Of a stretch of DNA of 64,000 bases, positions 33,575 through 43,000 are shown piece after piece. The notes beneath the pieces were generated by a model. It was not told where the DNA came from. It made no database searches and saw only the letters and a list, made by a program, of their open reading frames with translations. Each line of letters begins with the position of its first letter. Positions within the stretch are counted from its first letter, which is position 1. The stretch is from Flavobacteriia bacterium (GTDB lineage: Bacteria > Bacteroidota > Bacteroidia > Flavobacteriales > Weeksellaceae), in contig JAECQR010000001.1 of NCBI GenBank assembly GCA_015999765.1, forward strand, positions 496,001 through 560,000. The letters run 5' to 3'. Both the position numbers and the translations under genes were made by a program.

Positions 33575-34914
33575 AAAAATTGATTTGTGTTATGGCCATG
33601 TTTCTATCACTTTCAATAAGTGCACAGAAAGTCAACACCGACCCGGAAATAGCACGATATGTTAGCCAGGTTAGCAAAGATTCTCTGAAAGCTAACGTTG
33701 AAAAGCTTGTGAGTTTCGGGACCAGACATACAATGAGTTCAACCACAAATCCTAAGGGGGGGATTGGTGCTGCAAGAAACTGGGTGCTTTCAAAATTCCG
33801 GAACTATGCTAAGAACTCAAACGGACGAATGGAAGTTTACCTCCAAAATGAAGATCTAAAACCCGACGGTAAAAGAATTAATAGAGAAACGAATCTTGGG
33901 AATGCCATTGCGTTTTTAAAAGGTACAGATCCTAATGATAAGCGTGTTATCATTATTTCCGGGCATCTGGATTCCCGCGTTTCGGATGTGATGGATGCCG
34001 AAAGTTTTGCGCCTGGAGCCAACGACGACGGAAGCGGGGTATCAGCGGTGATCGAAAGCGCAAGAGTTTTAAGCGCATCGAAGTTTCCTGCGTCAATTCT
34101 CTTTGTTGCGGTTAGCGGTGAAGAACAGGGGCTTTTGGGTGCAAAGATGTTAGCTGATCAGGCAAAGGCAGAAAACTGGGAGTTGGAAGCGGTTTTAAAC
34201 AATGATATGATTGGGAATAACAGTTTCGATGCCGGGAAAAATGCCGGGAAACCAAAACTACGGGTTTTCAGCGAAGGTTTATCTGCTTTTGAAACCGAAA
34301 AAACAGCAGCAGCGATACGTAATTTAGGTCTCGAAAACGACGGACCTGCGCGACAACTCGCACGCTACGTAAAAGAAATTGGCGAAAAATACGTGAAAAA
34401 TATTGATATTAAACTGATCAACAGAAACGACCGTTTTCTGCGCGGTGGTGATCATACTCCTTTTGTTAATCATGGTTTCACTGCTGTACGCTTAACAGAT
34501 TATTACGAGAATTACGATCATCAGCATCAGGATGTAAGAACCGAAAACAATAAAAAGTATGGTGATTTAATTGAATTTATGGACTTTGATTATCTGAAAA
34601 CAAATACCGCAGTAAATGTTTCCGTTTTGGCTAGTTTGGCAAAATCAGCATCTAAACCTGAAAATGTAAAAATGGATGTAAAGGAACTTTCGAATTCCAC
34701 AAAACTCAGTTGGGAGAAACCGGCTTCCGGGAAGATCAAAGGTTATCATATATTGATTAGGGAAACCGACAGCCCGGTTTGGACTGAAAAAATTTTCACT
34801 ACAGAAAATTCAATCACAATTCCCTATTCCAAAGATAATTTCCTCTTCGCTGTACAAAGTGTAACAGCCTCAGGGAACGAAAGTTTACCGGTAATTCCGA
34901 AAATTTCGAGATAA
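33571..34914 (+). CDS. Secreted M28-family peptidase
   Basis: A 447-residue zinc aminopeptidase-like protein. It has a signal peptide (MKKLICVMAMFLSLSISAQ) and the M28 metal and catalytic residues in IISGHLDSRV, PGANDDGSGVSAV, AVSGEEQGLLGAKM, LNNDMIGN and GGDHTPFVNHGF. The C-terminal 90 residues look like a fibronectin type III fold (LSNSTKLSWEKPASGKIKGY, then NSITIPYSKDNFLFAVQSV). It is exported to the periplasm or beyond. Translationally coupled to the aldolase by a 4-base overlap. Confidence 0.92.
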   Translation: MKKLICVMAMFLSLSISAQKVNTDPEIARYVSQVSKDSLKANVEKLVSFGTRHTMSSTTNPKGGIGAARNWVLSKFRNYAKNSNGRMEVYLQNEDLKPDGKRINRETNLGNAIAFLKGTDPNDKRVIIISGHLDSRVSDVMDAESFAPGANDDGSGVSAVIESARVLSASKFPASILFVAVSGEEQGLLGAKMLADQAKAENWELEAVLNNDMIGNNSFDAGKNAGKPKLRVFSEGLSAFETEKTAAAIRNLGLENDGPARQLARYVKEIGEKYVKNIDIKLINRNDRFLRGGDHTPFVNHGFTAVRLTDYYENYDHQHQDVRTENNKKYGDLIEFMDFDYLKTNTAVNVSVLASLAKSASKPENVKMDVKELSNSTKLSWEKPASGKIKGYHILIRETDSPVWTEKIFTTENSITIPYSKDNFLFAVQSVTASGNESLPVIPKISR

Positions 34915-34951
34915 AAAAATCCGCTCTGTATAAAGGGCGGATTTCTTTTTT
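34914..34951. terminator. Bidirectional terminator
   Basis: AAATCCGCTCT pairs with AGGGCGGATTT (one G-T wobble), flanked by A and T runs, between the convergent M28 peptidase and fabI. Confidence 0.82.
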
Positions 34952-34964
34952 ATTCTGATTGAGA

Positions 34965-35780
34965 TTATCCTTCGAAATTTTCAAATTTATCTACGATTTT
35001 CTGTGAAACTCCGGTGTTGCTGAAACCTCCGTCGTGGAAGAGATTCTGCATCGTTACTTTTCTGGTAAGATCTGAGAATAGGCTTACACAATAATTCGCA
35101 CAATCCATCGCATCAGCGTTTCCAAGTGGCGACATACTGTCGGCAAAGTTGAAGAAGCCGCTGATTCCTTTTACACCTGCGCCGGCTTTAGTCATAACAG
35201 GAGATTGCGAAATGGTATTTACGCGAACCTTTCTGTCACCCCAATAATAGCCGAAACTTCTTGCAATACTTTCAAGATAGGATTTGTTGTCGGCCATATC
35301 GCCATAATTCGGGAAAGTTCTTTGTGCAGCGATATAAGTTAAGGCAAGGATTGATCCCCATTCGTTCATAATATCTTTGTCCCAGGCGGCTTTCATTACT
35401 TTGTGGAAAGAAACGGAGGAAACATCCCAGCCTTTTTCAAGGAAATCATAATTAAGGTCTGTATAAGCTTTTCCTTTTCTAATGTTTACCGACATGCCGA
35501 TTGAATGAAGGATAAAATCGATTTTACCAAATTTTTCCTGTGCATGGGAAAAAAGTTTTTCCAGGTCTTCTACAGAAGTTGCATCTGCAGGAATAACATC
35601 CGAACCTGTTTTTGCGGCAAGTTCATCGATCTCACCCATTCGCATTGCAATTGGTGCATTCGAAAGGATAAATTCTGCGCCTTCTTCATGGCATCTTTCT
35701 GCAACTTTCCAGGCGATCGACTGATCATTCAGCGCTCCGAAAATAATTCCTTTTTTACCTTTAAGTAATCCGTATGACAT
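34965..35780 (-). CDS. fabI: Enoyl-[acyl-carrier-protein] reductase FabI
   Basis: A 271-residue NADH-dependent enoyl-ACP reductase that performs the last step of each fatty-acid elongation cycle. Visible are the dinucleotide segment KKGIIFGALNDQSIAWKVA, ILHSIGMS, and the Tyr-x6-Lys catalytic pair in NYGDMADNKSYLES. VRVNTISQSPVMTKAG and the C-terminal LFHDGGFSNTGVS follow. It starts with MSYGLLKGKKG at 35780; a promoter element at 35802-35809 rules out the longer frame. It is the target of triclosan-type inhibitors in other bacteria. Confidence 0.96.
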   Translation of the reverse strand: MSYGLLKGKKGIIFGALNDQSIAWKVAERCHEEGAEFILSNAPIAMRMGEIDELAAKTGSDVIPADATSVEDLEKLFSHAQEKFGKIDFILHSIGMSVNIRKGKAYTDLNYDFLEKGWDVSSVSFHKVMKAAWDKDIMNEWGSILALTYIAAQRTFPNYGDMADNKSYLESIARSFGYYWGDRKVRVNTISQSPVMTKAGAGVKGISGFFNFADSMSPLGNADAMDCANYCVSLFSDLTRKVTMQNLFHDGGFSNTGVSQKIVDKFENFEG

Positions 35781-35801
35781 AATAGTTCTATTTAATTGCA
35801 A

Positions 35802-35809
35802 CAAATTTA
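35802..35809 (-). promoter_or_regulatory. -7 element of fabI
   Basis: TAAATTTG on the minus strand, 21 bases before the ATG at 35780. It settles the fabI start. Confidence 0.52.
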
Positions 35810-35834
35810 GAATATTTATTGCTTAAAGCATAGA

Positions 35835-35863
35835 AAAAGAGAACCAATTTCTTGGTTCTCTTC
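35835..35863 (-). terminator. Terminator of the 99-aa protein gene
   Basis: AAGAGAACCAA and TTGGTTCTCTT flank a 4-base loop; on the minus strand a T-run follows. Confidence 0.8.
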
Positions 35864-35884
35864 CTTAACTATATGAAATTATGA

Positions 35885-36184
35885 TTAGTTGGTGCTCTTA
35901 TTCCACTCGGCTTTCACGTCTTCGCCAGCATCTTTTACATTATCTACTGCATCGTCTGTCCAGTCTTTAGTTTGCTCCCATGCATCGGATACTGCATCTT
36001 TAGTGTCTTCCCATGCATCAGAAATATTATCTTTTGCACGCTCCATCCAACCTTCAGCAGTTGGGGTTTCGTTTCTGTCGCGCTGCTCGCGGATATAATC
36101 TTTAGCTCTGTCTGCATAATCGTTTACGGTCCACTTTGCGTTGTTAACAGCGTTTTCTGCGTTGTTATAATCTTGTCTGTCCAT
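35885..36184 (-). CDS. Hypothetical small acidic helical protein, 99 aa
   Basis: I do not recognise a named family. The protein is entirely hydrophilic, without signal or membrane segment. It contains imperfect repeats in its second half, of the form DNISDAWEDTKDAVSDAWEQ and TKDWTDDAVDNVKDAGEDVK, about 11 residues per repeat. These predict an amphipathic helix, like LEA or CsbD-type stress proteins. It probably has its own transcript, with a terminator behind it. Confidence 0.75.
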   Translation of the reverse strand: MDRQDYNNAENAVNNAKWTVNDYADRAKDYIREQRDRNETPTAEGWMERAKDNISDAWEDTKDAVSDAWEQTKDWTDDAVDNVKDAGEDVKAEWNKSTN

Positions 36185-36333
36185 AATAATAATTTTAAAT
36201 TAATGATTTGGTAATAATTTAATTTGATATTATGTTAAGTACCAACAATTGTTCCTCTTTACATTAAGATATGTTAAAAGTTTTATAAAGTTTTATTAAA
36301 TATTTCTATTAATTTTATCAGAATATTGACAAA

Positions 36334-36906
36334 ATGGTAGATAAAATGGAAAAGATCCGCTGCGGTTGGTGCGAAAAAGATATTTTATACAGAGCTTATC
36401 ATGATAATGAATGGGGGAAACCCGTCTACAATGACGAAACGATTTTTGAATTTCTGGTGCTCGAAAGTTTTCAGGCCGGACTTTCATGGTACACGATTCT
36501 AAAAAAGCGTGAAAACTTTAAAGTAGCTTTCGATAATTTTGAGTACAATAAAATTGCAGCATATTCCGATGAAAAGGCAGAAGAATTGATGCAGAATGCT
36601 GGAATCATCCGGAACCGCCTGAAAATTTTAGCAACGGTTAATAATGCGAAAAGGTTTTTAGAAGTTCAGAAGGAGTTCGGGACTTTCTCAGAATATATTT
36701 GGGCATTTGTCGGCGGAAAACCAATCGTTAACCAGTTTTCAGAATTAAAACAAGTTCCTGCGACAACAGAGATTTCGGATGCTTTGGCCAAAGATTTAAA
36801 GAAAAGAGGCTTTAAGTTTCTTGGTTCCACGGTTGTGTACGCGCACATGCAGGCAACGGGAATGGTGAATGATCATTTAACGGACTGCTGGGTTCGTAAC
36901 CAATAA
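36334..36906 (+). CDS. tag: DNA-3-methyladenine glycosylase I
   Basis: A 190-residue base-excision repair glycosylase that removes 3-methyladenine. Visible are the zinc ligands and adjacent motif RCGWCEKDILYRAYHDNEWG, LESFQAGLSWYTILKKRENF with the catalytic Glu, IIRNRLKI, KFLGSTVVYAHMQATGMVND and DHLTDCW with the second zinc pair. An ATG at 36346 (MEKIRCGW) is a possible shorter start, matching the usual family N-terminus better. Monocistronic. Confidence 0.95.
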   Translation: MVDKMEKIRCGWCEKDILYRAYHDNEWGKPVYNDETIFEFLVLESFQAGLSWYTILKKRENFKVAFDNFEYNKIAAYSDEKAEELMQNAGIIRNRLKILATVNNAKRFLEVQKEFGTFSEYIWAFVGGKPIVNQFSELKQVPATTEISDALAKDLKKRGFKFLGSTVVYAHMQATGMVNDHLTDCWVRNQ

Positions 36907-36936
36907 AAAATCCGGCAAGTTTCCCAGCCGGATTTT
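36907..36936. terminator. Bidirectional terminator
   Basis: AAAATCCGGC and GCCGGATTTT around a 10-base loop, between convergent tag and the nucleoside phosphorylase gene. Confidence 0.83.
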
Positions 36937-36951
36937 AAAATTTGATAACTT

Positions 36952-37806
36952 TTATTTAATAATCCGCTCCAAAACCCATTCGATCATATTCTTTTCGGAA
37001 GCCTGATGGTCTGCAGAAAACTCGCCGCGTCTTCTGTTGGCGATCACAGCGTTTACGGTTAATGCTTTATGGCCTAATAATTTCGCCAAACCATAAATTG
37101 CAGAAGTTTCCATTTCAAAATTGGTTACGCCTAAATCATTTAAAGTCTCCAGAAACTGATCATCGAGGGCTTTCAGACGAAGCTGTCTTCCCTGTGGTGC
37201 GTAAAAGCCCGGGAAAGTAGCGGTGTTTCCGTGGTATTTCGCGTCTTTGTAATAATCAGAAATATCTTCCGCCCAATCAGAGAAATATAACATTGGTTTT
37301 ATTTTGTCATAAGGGAATTTCTCCAGAAAGTTTTTTGAAAATTCGTTCTCAAACTGATAATCCTGGTAGAAATGCAGTAATCCGTCGAGTCCAACAACAT
37401 TCTGCGTTACGAGCATATTGTCTACTTCTACATCAGGATTTACGCTTCCACAGGTTCCTAAACGGAAAAGCTGAAGTGCTTTGTGTTCGCTTTTGAATTC
37501 TTTATCTTTAAGATTAATATTTACCAATGCATCAAGCTCGTTCATCACGATATCGATGTTTTCGGTACCGATTCCTGTTGACATTACGGTGATTCTCTCG
37601 CCGCGCAAAGTTCCGGTGTGGGTGTAGAATTCTCTTTTATTTTTTTTGATTTCTACCTTATCGAAATACTTCGAAACTTTCGGAACGCGATCCGGATCGC
37701 CAACAAGGATTATTTTTTCTGCAAGATCTTCAGGTAAAAGGTTCAGGTGATAAACACTTCCGTCCGGATTAAGAACCAGTTCGGAGGCCGCTAATTTATT
37801 AAGCAT
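36952..37806 (-). CDS. Nucleoside phosphorylase (uridine phosphorylase-like)
   Basis: A 284-residue PNP_UDP_1 family enzyme that splits nucleosides with phosphate into base and ribose-1-phosphate. Visible are ILVGDPDRVPKVSKYFD, VMSTGIGTENIDIVMNEL, RLGTCGSVNPDVEVDNMLV and FEMETSAIYGLAKLLGHKA with the ribose-binding Met-Glu. NRRRGEFSADHQASE follows near the end. It resembles uridine phosphorylase more than PNP, but base specificity is not certain. It stands alone on its transcript. Confidence 0.88.
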   Translation of the reverse strand: MLNKLAASELVLNPDGSVYHLNLLPEDLAEKIILVGDPDRVPKVSKYFDKVEIKKNKREFYTHTGTLRGERITVMSTGIGTENIDIVMNELDALVNINLKDKEFKSEHKALQLFRLGTCGSVNPDVEVDNMLVTQNVVGLDGLLHFYQDYQFENEFSKNFLEKFPYDKIKPMLYFSDWAEDISDYYKDAKYHGNTATFPGFYAPQGRQLRLKALDDQFLETLNDLGVTNFEMETSAIYGLAKLLGHKALTVNAVIANRRRGEFSADHQASEKNMIEWVLERIIK

Positions 37807-37827
37807 ATTATTATTGTTTTAAATTAA

Positions 37828-37855
37828 AAAATCCCTTTGTAAAAAAGGAATTTAA
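37828..37855 (-). terminator. Terminator of the SUI1-family gene
   Basis: AAATCCCTTT and AAAGGAATTT pair better on the minus strand, where the one mismatch becomes G-U, and a T-run follows there. Confidence 0.6.
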
Positions 37856-37895
37856 AGGTACGGAGAATTTTTGTTCTGATAAAATAATGGGGAAA

Positions 37896-38231
37896 CTATC
37901 CACCAACGCGTTTCGTTTTATAGCCCATTTCCTGAAGGATTTTCATGATTTTGTCGCGGTTATCTCCCTGAATTACAATGATTCCGTCTTTTGCCGAACC
38001 GCCGATTCCCAAAGTCGTTTTTATTTTCTTTGAAATATTTTTTAATTCATCCTCGCTTCCTTCAAATCCTTCAATTAAAGTAACAGGTTTTCCATTTCTG
38101 CCCTTCTTTTCAAACTTGCATACCAAAGGCTCTTTCTGCTGAAATTTTGCCGATTCATCTTCAGGCATTTTAAAATCCTGTTCTTGGTGTTCCGGGAAAA
38201 GGTTTTTCAGTTGATCGCGTAAATCCATCAT
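37896..38231 (-). CDS. SUI1/eIF1-family translation initiation factor (YciH-like)
   Basis: A 111-residue protein with an N-terminal variable part and a C-terminal SUI1 domain (about 45-111): GKPVTLIEGFEGSEDELKNI, KKIKTTLGIGGSAKDGIIVI, then QGDNRDKIMKILQEMGYKTK. Bacterial YciH homologues affect start-codon discrimination, at least in E. coli. Two adjacent ATGs are possible starts. Monocistronic with a following terminator. Confidence 0.93.
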   Translation of the reverse strand: MMDLRDQLKNLFPEHQEQDFKMPEDESAKFQQKEPLVCKFEKKGRNGKPVTLIEGFEGSEDELKNISKKIKTTLGIGGSAKDGIIVIQGDNRDKIMKILQEMGYKTKRVGG

Positions 38232-38325
38232 GCGAAATTAGCATTTTTCATCTTTTATGCTGTTAAATTGTTTTAAATATTTGTTAAAAGAAACCTCAGG
38301 TTCGTTTCGTTCCGAACTAATAAAT

Positions 38326-38333
38326 TATATTTG
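38326..38333 (+). promoter_or_regulatory. -7 element of the regulator-efflux operon
   Basis: TATATTTG fits TAnnTTTG. Transcription would begin near 38340, just before the ATG at 38344. Arms GTTCG/CGAAC (38300-38304, 38313-38317) upstream could be part of an operator. Confidence 0.5.
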
Positions 38334-38343
38334 TGCTCATTGT

Positions 38344-38805
38344 ATGAATATGGAACCATCGTTGGACCTGGATAAACAAATTTTTCGTGACATGGTGAAG
38401 TTTTATGGGGAAACCCTGCACATCCCACCATTGGCTGCTAAAATTTACTCATACCTGATTTTCGATTTCGAGAAGAAGGGAATTTGCTTTGATGAATTTG
38501 TACAGGTTTTTGCTGCAAGCAAAAGTTCTGTTTCGGCTAATCTTAATCTGTTGCTGAACGCTAAATTAATTATTGATTTTAATACCATTAAAGAAAGAAA
38601 GCGTTTCTTCAGAATTAATGAAAACTATATGACCATTCGGTTTGAGGAAATTATCACAAAAATGAAGCAGGAAATATCAATTCTCGATCAGCTCCATGAA
38701 TTCTGCAAAAGCAAAGACGAAGAACAGATTCAAAGATTTGAAATTTACAGAACGCTTTTAAATAGAAATATTAAAAATATCGAAGAAACTCTCCATAAAA
38801 TTTAA
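38344..38805 (+). CDS. GbsR/MarR-family transcriptional regulator
   Basis: About 153 residues with a winged helix-turn-helix: LHIPPLAAKIYSYLIFDFE, then FDEFVQVFAASKSSVSANLN (recognition helix) and LIIDFNTIKERKRFF (wing), followed by a helical dimerisation region. The start at 38344 (MNMEPSLDL) or 38350 follows the -7 element; a longer frame from 38257 begins upstream of the promoter. It lies 2 bases before the efflux adaptor gene, so it is likely the local repressor of the efflux operon. Confidence 0.88.
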   Translation: MNMEPSLDLDKQIFRDMVKFYGETLHIPPLAAKIYSYLIFDFEKKGICFDEFVQVFAASKSSVSANLNLLLNAKLIIDFNTIKERKRFFRINENYMTIRFEEIITKMKQEISILDQLHEFCKSKDEEQIQRFEIYRTLLNRNIKNIEETLHKI

Positions 38806-38807
38806 GT

Positions 38808-40037
38808 ATGAAAAATAAATTAATCATTATTTCCCTTTCTTTACTGTCGGTGCTTTCATGTAAAAAGAAAGAAGAAAAAAAGCAGGAAGGACCTAAAGAA
38901 GTTCCTGTAGTTGAAGTGCAGGAAAGAAATGTAACCGGATATGAGTCATTTCCGGCATCTATTCAGGGCCGTGTAAATAATGATGTTCGTGCAAAAATCC
39001 AGGGATATATTACTCAGGTTTTGGTTGATGAAGGTCAGTATGTTACCAAAGGTCAGCCACTTTTCAGGCTGGAAACAAATACGCTTAATGAATCAGCAGA
39101 TGCCGCCCGTGCAGGCATTGGCGCAGCGCAGTCAGGAGTTTCCGCCGCGAAAGCTAATGTAGGCGCGGCGCAGGCAGCGGTAAATGCATCTCAGGTTGAG
39201 GTAAACAAATTGATTCCCTTGGTTCAGAAAAATATCATCAGCAGCGTACAACTGGAAACTGCCAAAGCCAATTTAGCACGCGCTCAGGCACAGCTTGCGC
39301 AGGCTCGGGCAGCTCAGGCACAGGCTTCTGCCGGAGTTTCTCAGGCTTCTGCAAATTACAAAGGCGTGCAGGCAAATATCAATTATTCCGTGATTCGCGC
39401 TCCGATTTCAGGTGTTCTGGGGAAGTTGCCGTTTAGGGTAGGAAGTTTAGTTGGTCCTGGCGATCCAATGCCATTAACAACAGTTTCAGATACCAGCGGT
39501 ATTTTCGCTTACTTTTCGATGAACGAAAGAGAATATCTGGATTTTCTCGAAAATGCCTACGGCGCAACAGTTCCCGAAAAGTTAAGAAATATGCCGATGG
39601 TAGAACTTGAACTCGCCAACGGAAGTATGTATGGAGAAAAAGGAAAAATAGAAGCAGTTACCGGACAGATAGATCCCCAAACAGGAACAATCCAGTTCCG
39701 CGTTTCTTTCCCGAATGCAGCCAAACTCCTGAGCAACGGAAACAGCGGAACGGTTAAAGTTCCTAAATTATATGACAAGGCTTTAATAGTTCCGGAAAGT
39801 GCAACTTTCGAGCAACAGGGACTAGTTTACGTCTTCAAAGTTGAAAAAGATACCGCCAGAAATGTCATGATTGGTGTTACTGACCGGGTGAATAATCTGG
39901 TCGTTGTAAAAGACGGGATTAAAAAAGGAGAAAAAATTGTAGCTCAGGGCGTCGGTGCTTTAAAACCCGGGACTGCGGTAAAATCAAAACCTGCAAGTTT
40001 CGACGAGATTGTTAACGCTATAAAACCGATTTTCTAA
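38808..40037 (+). CDS. RND efflux periplasmic adaptor lipoprotein (AcrA-like)
   Basis: A 409-residue membrane fusion protein. The signal peptide MKNKLIIISLSLLSVLSC ends in a lipobox. The lipoyl half-motif ARVxG-type region VRAKIQGYITQVLVDEGQYV is followed by a long Ala/Gln-rich coiled-coil hairpin (about 85-180), the second lipoyl half VIRAPISGVLGKLPFRVGSL and the beta-barrel and membrane-proximal domains. It links the RND pump to the outer-membrane channel. Its TAA overlaps the pump ATG by one base. Confidence 0.94.
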   Translation: MKNKLIIISLSLLSVLSCKKKEEKKQEGPKEVPVVEVQERNVTGYESFPASIQGRVNNDVRAKIQGYITQVLVDEGQYVTKGQPLFRLETNTLNESADAARAGIGAAQSGVSAAKANVGAAQAAVNASQVEVNKLIPLVQKNIISSVQLETAKANLARAQAQLAQARAAQAQASAGVSQASANYKGVQANINYSVIRAPISGVLGKLPFRVGSLVGPGDPMPLTTVSDTSGIFAYFSMNEREYLDFLENAYGATVPEKLRNMPMVELELANGSMYGEKGKIEAVTGQIDPQTGTIQFRVSFPNAAKLLSNGNSGTVKVPKLYDKALIVPESATFEQQGLVYVFKVEKDTARNVMIGVTDRVNNLVVVKDGIKKGEKIVAQGVGALKPGTAVKSKPASFDEIVNAIKPIF

Positions 40038-43000
40038 TGGTAAAACATTTCATCAACAGACCGGTTCTTGCGAGCGTCGTCTCCATCCTTATTGTAATTC
40101 TTGGCGTTTTGGGTCTTCAGGCACTTCCTGTAACCCAATACCCGGATATCGCGCCGCCTACGGTGAGCATCTCTGCGAATTATACCGGTGCCAGCGCAGA
40201 AACCGTAATGAACAGTGTGGTAATTCCGATTGAAGAACAGGTAAACGGGGTAGAGGGAATGGATTATATTTCTTCCTCAGCGAGCAATAACGGTTCAGCA
40301 AATATTCAGATTTTCTTTAAACAGGGTGTAAATCCTGATATTGCGGCGGTTGAGGTTCAGAATAAAGTTCAGCGTGCGATTCCGCTTTTGCCGGCAGATG
40401 TTACGCGTTCCGGGGTTACGGTACAGAAACAGCGTACAAGTGCCCTGATGTTCCTGTCTTTTTACACTTCGAATAAAGATTTGGACGAAGTCTGGCTTCA
40501 GAATTATTTAAATATAAATGTAATTCCGGAACTGAAAAGGGTAAACGGTGTAGGTGATGCGCAGGCATTCGGAGGGAAAAATTTCTCGATGAGAGTATGG
40601 ATCGATCCTGCAAAAATGGCGGCGTACGGTTTAGAACCGTCAGATGTTACTGCTGCTATCAACGAACAGTCGCGGGAAGCTGCAGCCGGACAGTTGGGGC
40701 AGAATAGCGGAAGCGCTTTCGAATATGTCATCACGTACAAAGGGAAATTTAATGTTGCCAATGATTACGGCGATATCATCTTAAAATCACTCGGTAATGG
40801 GCAGTTTTTAAAATTGAAAGATGTCGCTGAGATTAAATTGGATGCACAGTCATACAGTTCAATCGGTGAAAATAATGGCCGCCGCTCCGTAAGTATGGGG
40901 ATTTTCCAGACACCTGGATCCAACGCGCAGCAGATTATTAAAGACATCAAAATATTTCTCGAAGAAAACGAGAAAACATTACCCAAAGATGTGGGTTACA
41001 CGATTAATTTTGATACCAATGACTTTCTGGAAGCCTCAATTGGTAAAGTAGTGACTACCTTACTCGAAGCATTTGTACTTGTGTTTTTGGTGGTTTATCT
41101 ATTTCTTCAGGATTTCCGTTCTACCTTAATTCCGGCGATTGCGGTTCCGGTTTCCATCGTTGGAACTTTTTTCTTCCTGAATTTATTCGGATATTCCTTG
41201 AACCTTTTAACACTTTTTGCATTAGTTCTCGCAATTGGAATTGTGGTCGATGATGCCATTGTCGTCGTCGAGGCGGTGCATGCGAAAATGGAACACGGAT
41301 TTACAGACGCCAAAAAAGCGACCGTAAGTGCGATGGATGAAATTACCGGTGCGATTATCTCAATTACGTTGGTAATGTCTGCAGTATTCATTCCTGTAAC
41401 CTTTATAACAGGGCCTACAGGAGTTTTTTACCAGCAGTTCGGGATTACGCTGATCGTGGCAATTTTAATCTCTGCGGTTAATGCGTTGACACTCAGCCCG
41501 GTTTTATGTTCTCTGTTTTTGAAACCAAATCCTGCGCATCATAAAGAATATGCTTCTATGAACTTTCTGCAGAAGTTTTTCTATAAATTCAACGCCGCAT
41601 TTAAAAGCGGTACAGACCGGTACGGACGACTTTTCGTTTTCCTTTTGAGACATAAATGGGTAACGCTGATTATTTTTGCTGTTGGAGGATTGTTTTTCTG
41701 GTGGTCCAATGCCACAATGCCTTCAGGCTTCGTACCTAAAGAAGACCGTGGAATTATCTTTACTGATGTGGCACTTCCGCCCGGATCCTCTATGGAAAGG
41801 ACTTATAACGTTTTAAAAGATTTGCAGGAAGAAGCCCGGAAAATACCTGGAGTTGCCAACGTTACCTTTACCGCAAGCCGTGGATTTATGTCAGGAAGCG
41901 GTTCTAACGCCGGGCAGGCTTTCGTGAGGCTGAAACCTTTTGGTGAAAGGGCAAAAGATGATGATCAGTCGGTTGAAGCGATTACCAAAAAGCTTTTCGG
42001 ACTCGCAGGGAAATATCCTGACGCGAAAATTGTATTTTTCTCCCCGCCAAGTATTCCGGGATTTGGTTCCAGTGATGGTTTTTCAGCAGTATTGCTGGAT
42101 AAATCAGGAGGCAGTTTAAGGCAGCTTGATGGCGTTGCAAAAGAATATTTGGGGGCTTTGATGGAAAGACCGGAAGTTCAGTTCGCTCAAACTTCTTTCA
42201 ACACTAATTATCCGCAGTACGAAATGGTAATTGATGTCCCGCGTGCAAAAGAGACCGGAGTTTCAGTTTCAGATATATTAAGTGCGATGCAGGGATATGT
42301 TGGAGGGGTGTATGCCGCCGATTTCACCAAATATGGGAAGCAGTTCCGGGTAATGGTTCAGGCATTTCCTGATTCACGAAACGAGCCGTCGGATCTCAGC
42401 AGTATTTTTGTAAAAACTGCTTCCGGCCAAATGGCACCCATCTCTCAGTTTGTAACGATGGAGAAGACCTTCGGGCCAAAATCTGTGGAAAGATATAACC
42501 TCTTTACATCAATTTCGATTTCAGGGTCGAACAATCCTGGATTTTCAACGGGTGATGCAATTCGTGCAGTACAGGAAGTTGCAGCAGAAAAACTTCCCGC
42601 AGATTATGTGGTTGAATTTACCGGTCTTTCTAAAGAAGAATTGAGTTCAGGTTCACAGACAGCCATTATCTTCTTACTGAGTTTGGTATTTGTTTATTTC
42701 ATCCTCGCGGCACAGTATGAAAGTTTCCTGCTTCCTTTGGCAGTTATTATTTCGCTTCCTTTGGGAGTTGCAGGTGCTTATTTCGGACAGAGAATTGCCG
42801 GCCTGGAAAATAATATTTATTTCCAGATTGCCTTGATTATGCTCGTAGGGCTTTTAGCCAAAAATGCCATTCTTATTGTAGAATTTGCTATACAGCGAAG
42901 AAATCACGGTGAAACTTTAGCCATGTCTGCCATCAACGCCGCGAAGGCGAGATTAAGACCGATTCTGATGACCTCGTTCGCATTTATTTTCGGGATGCTT

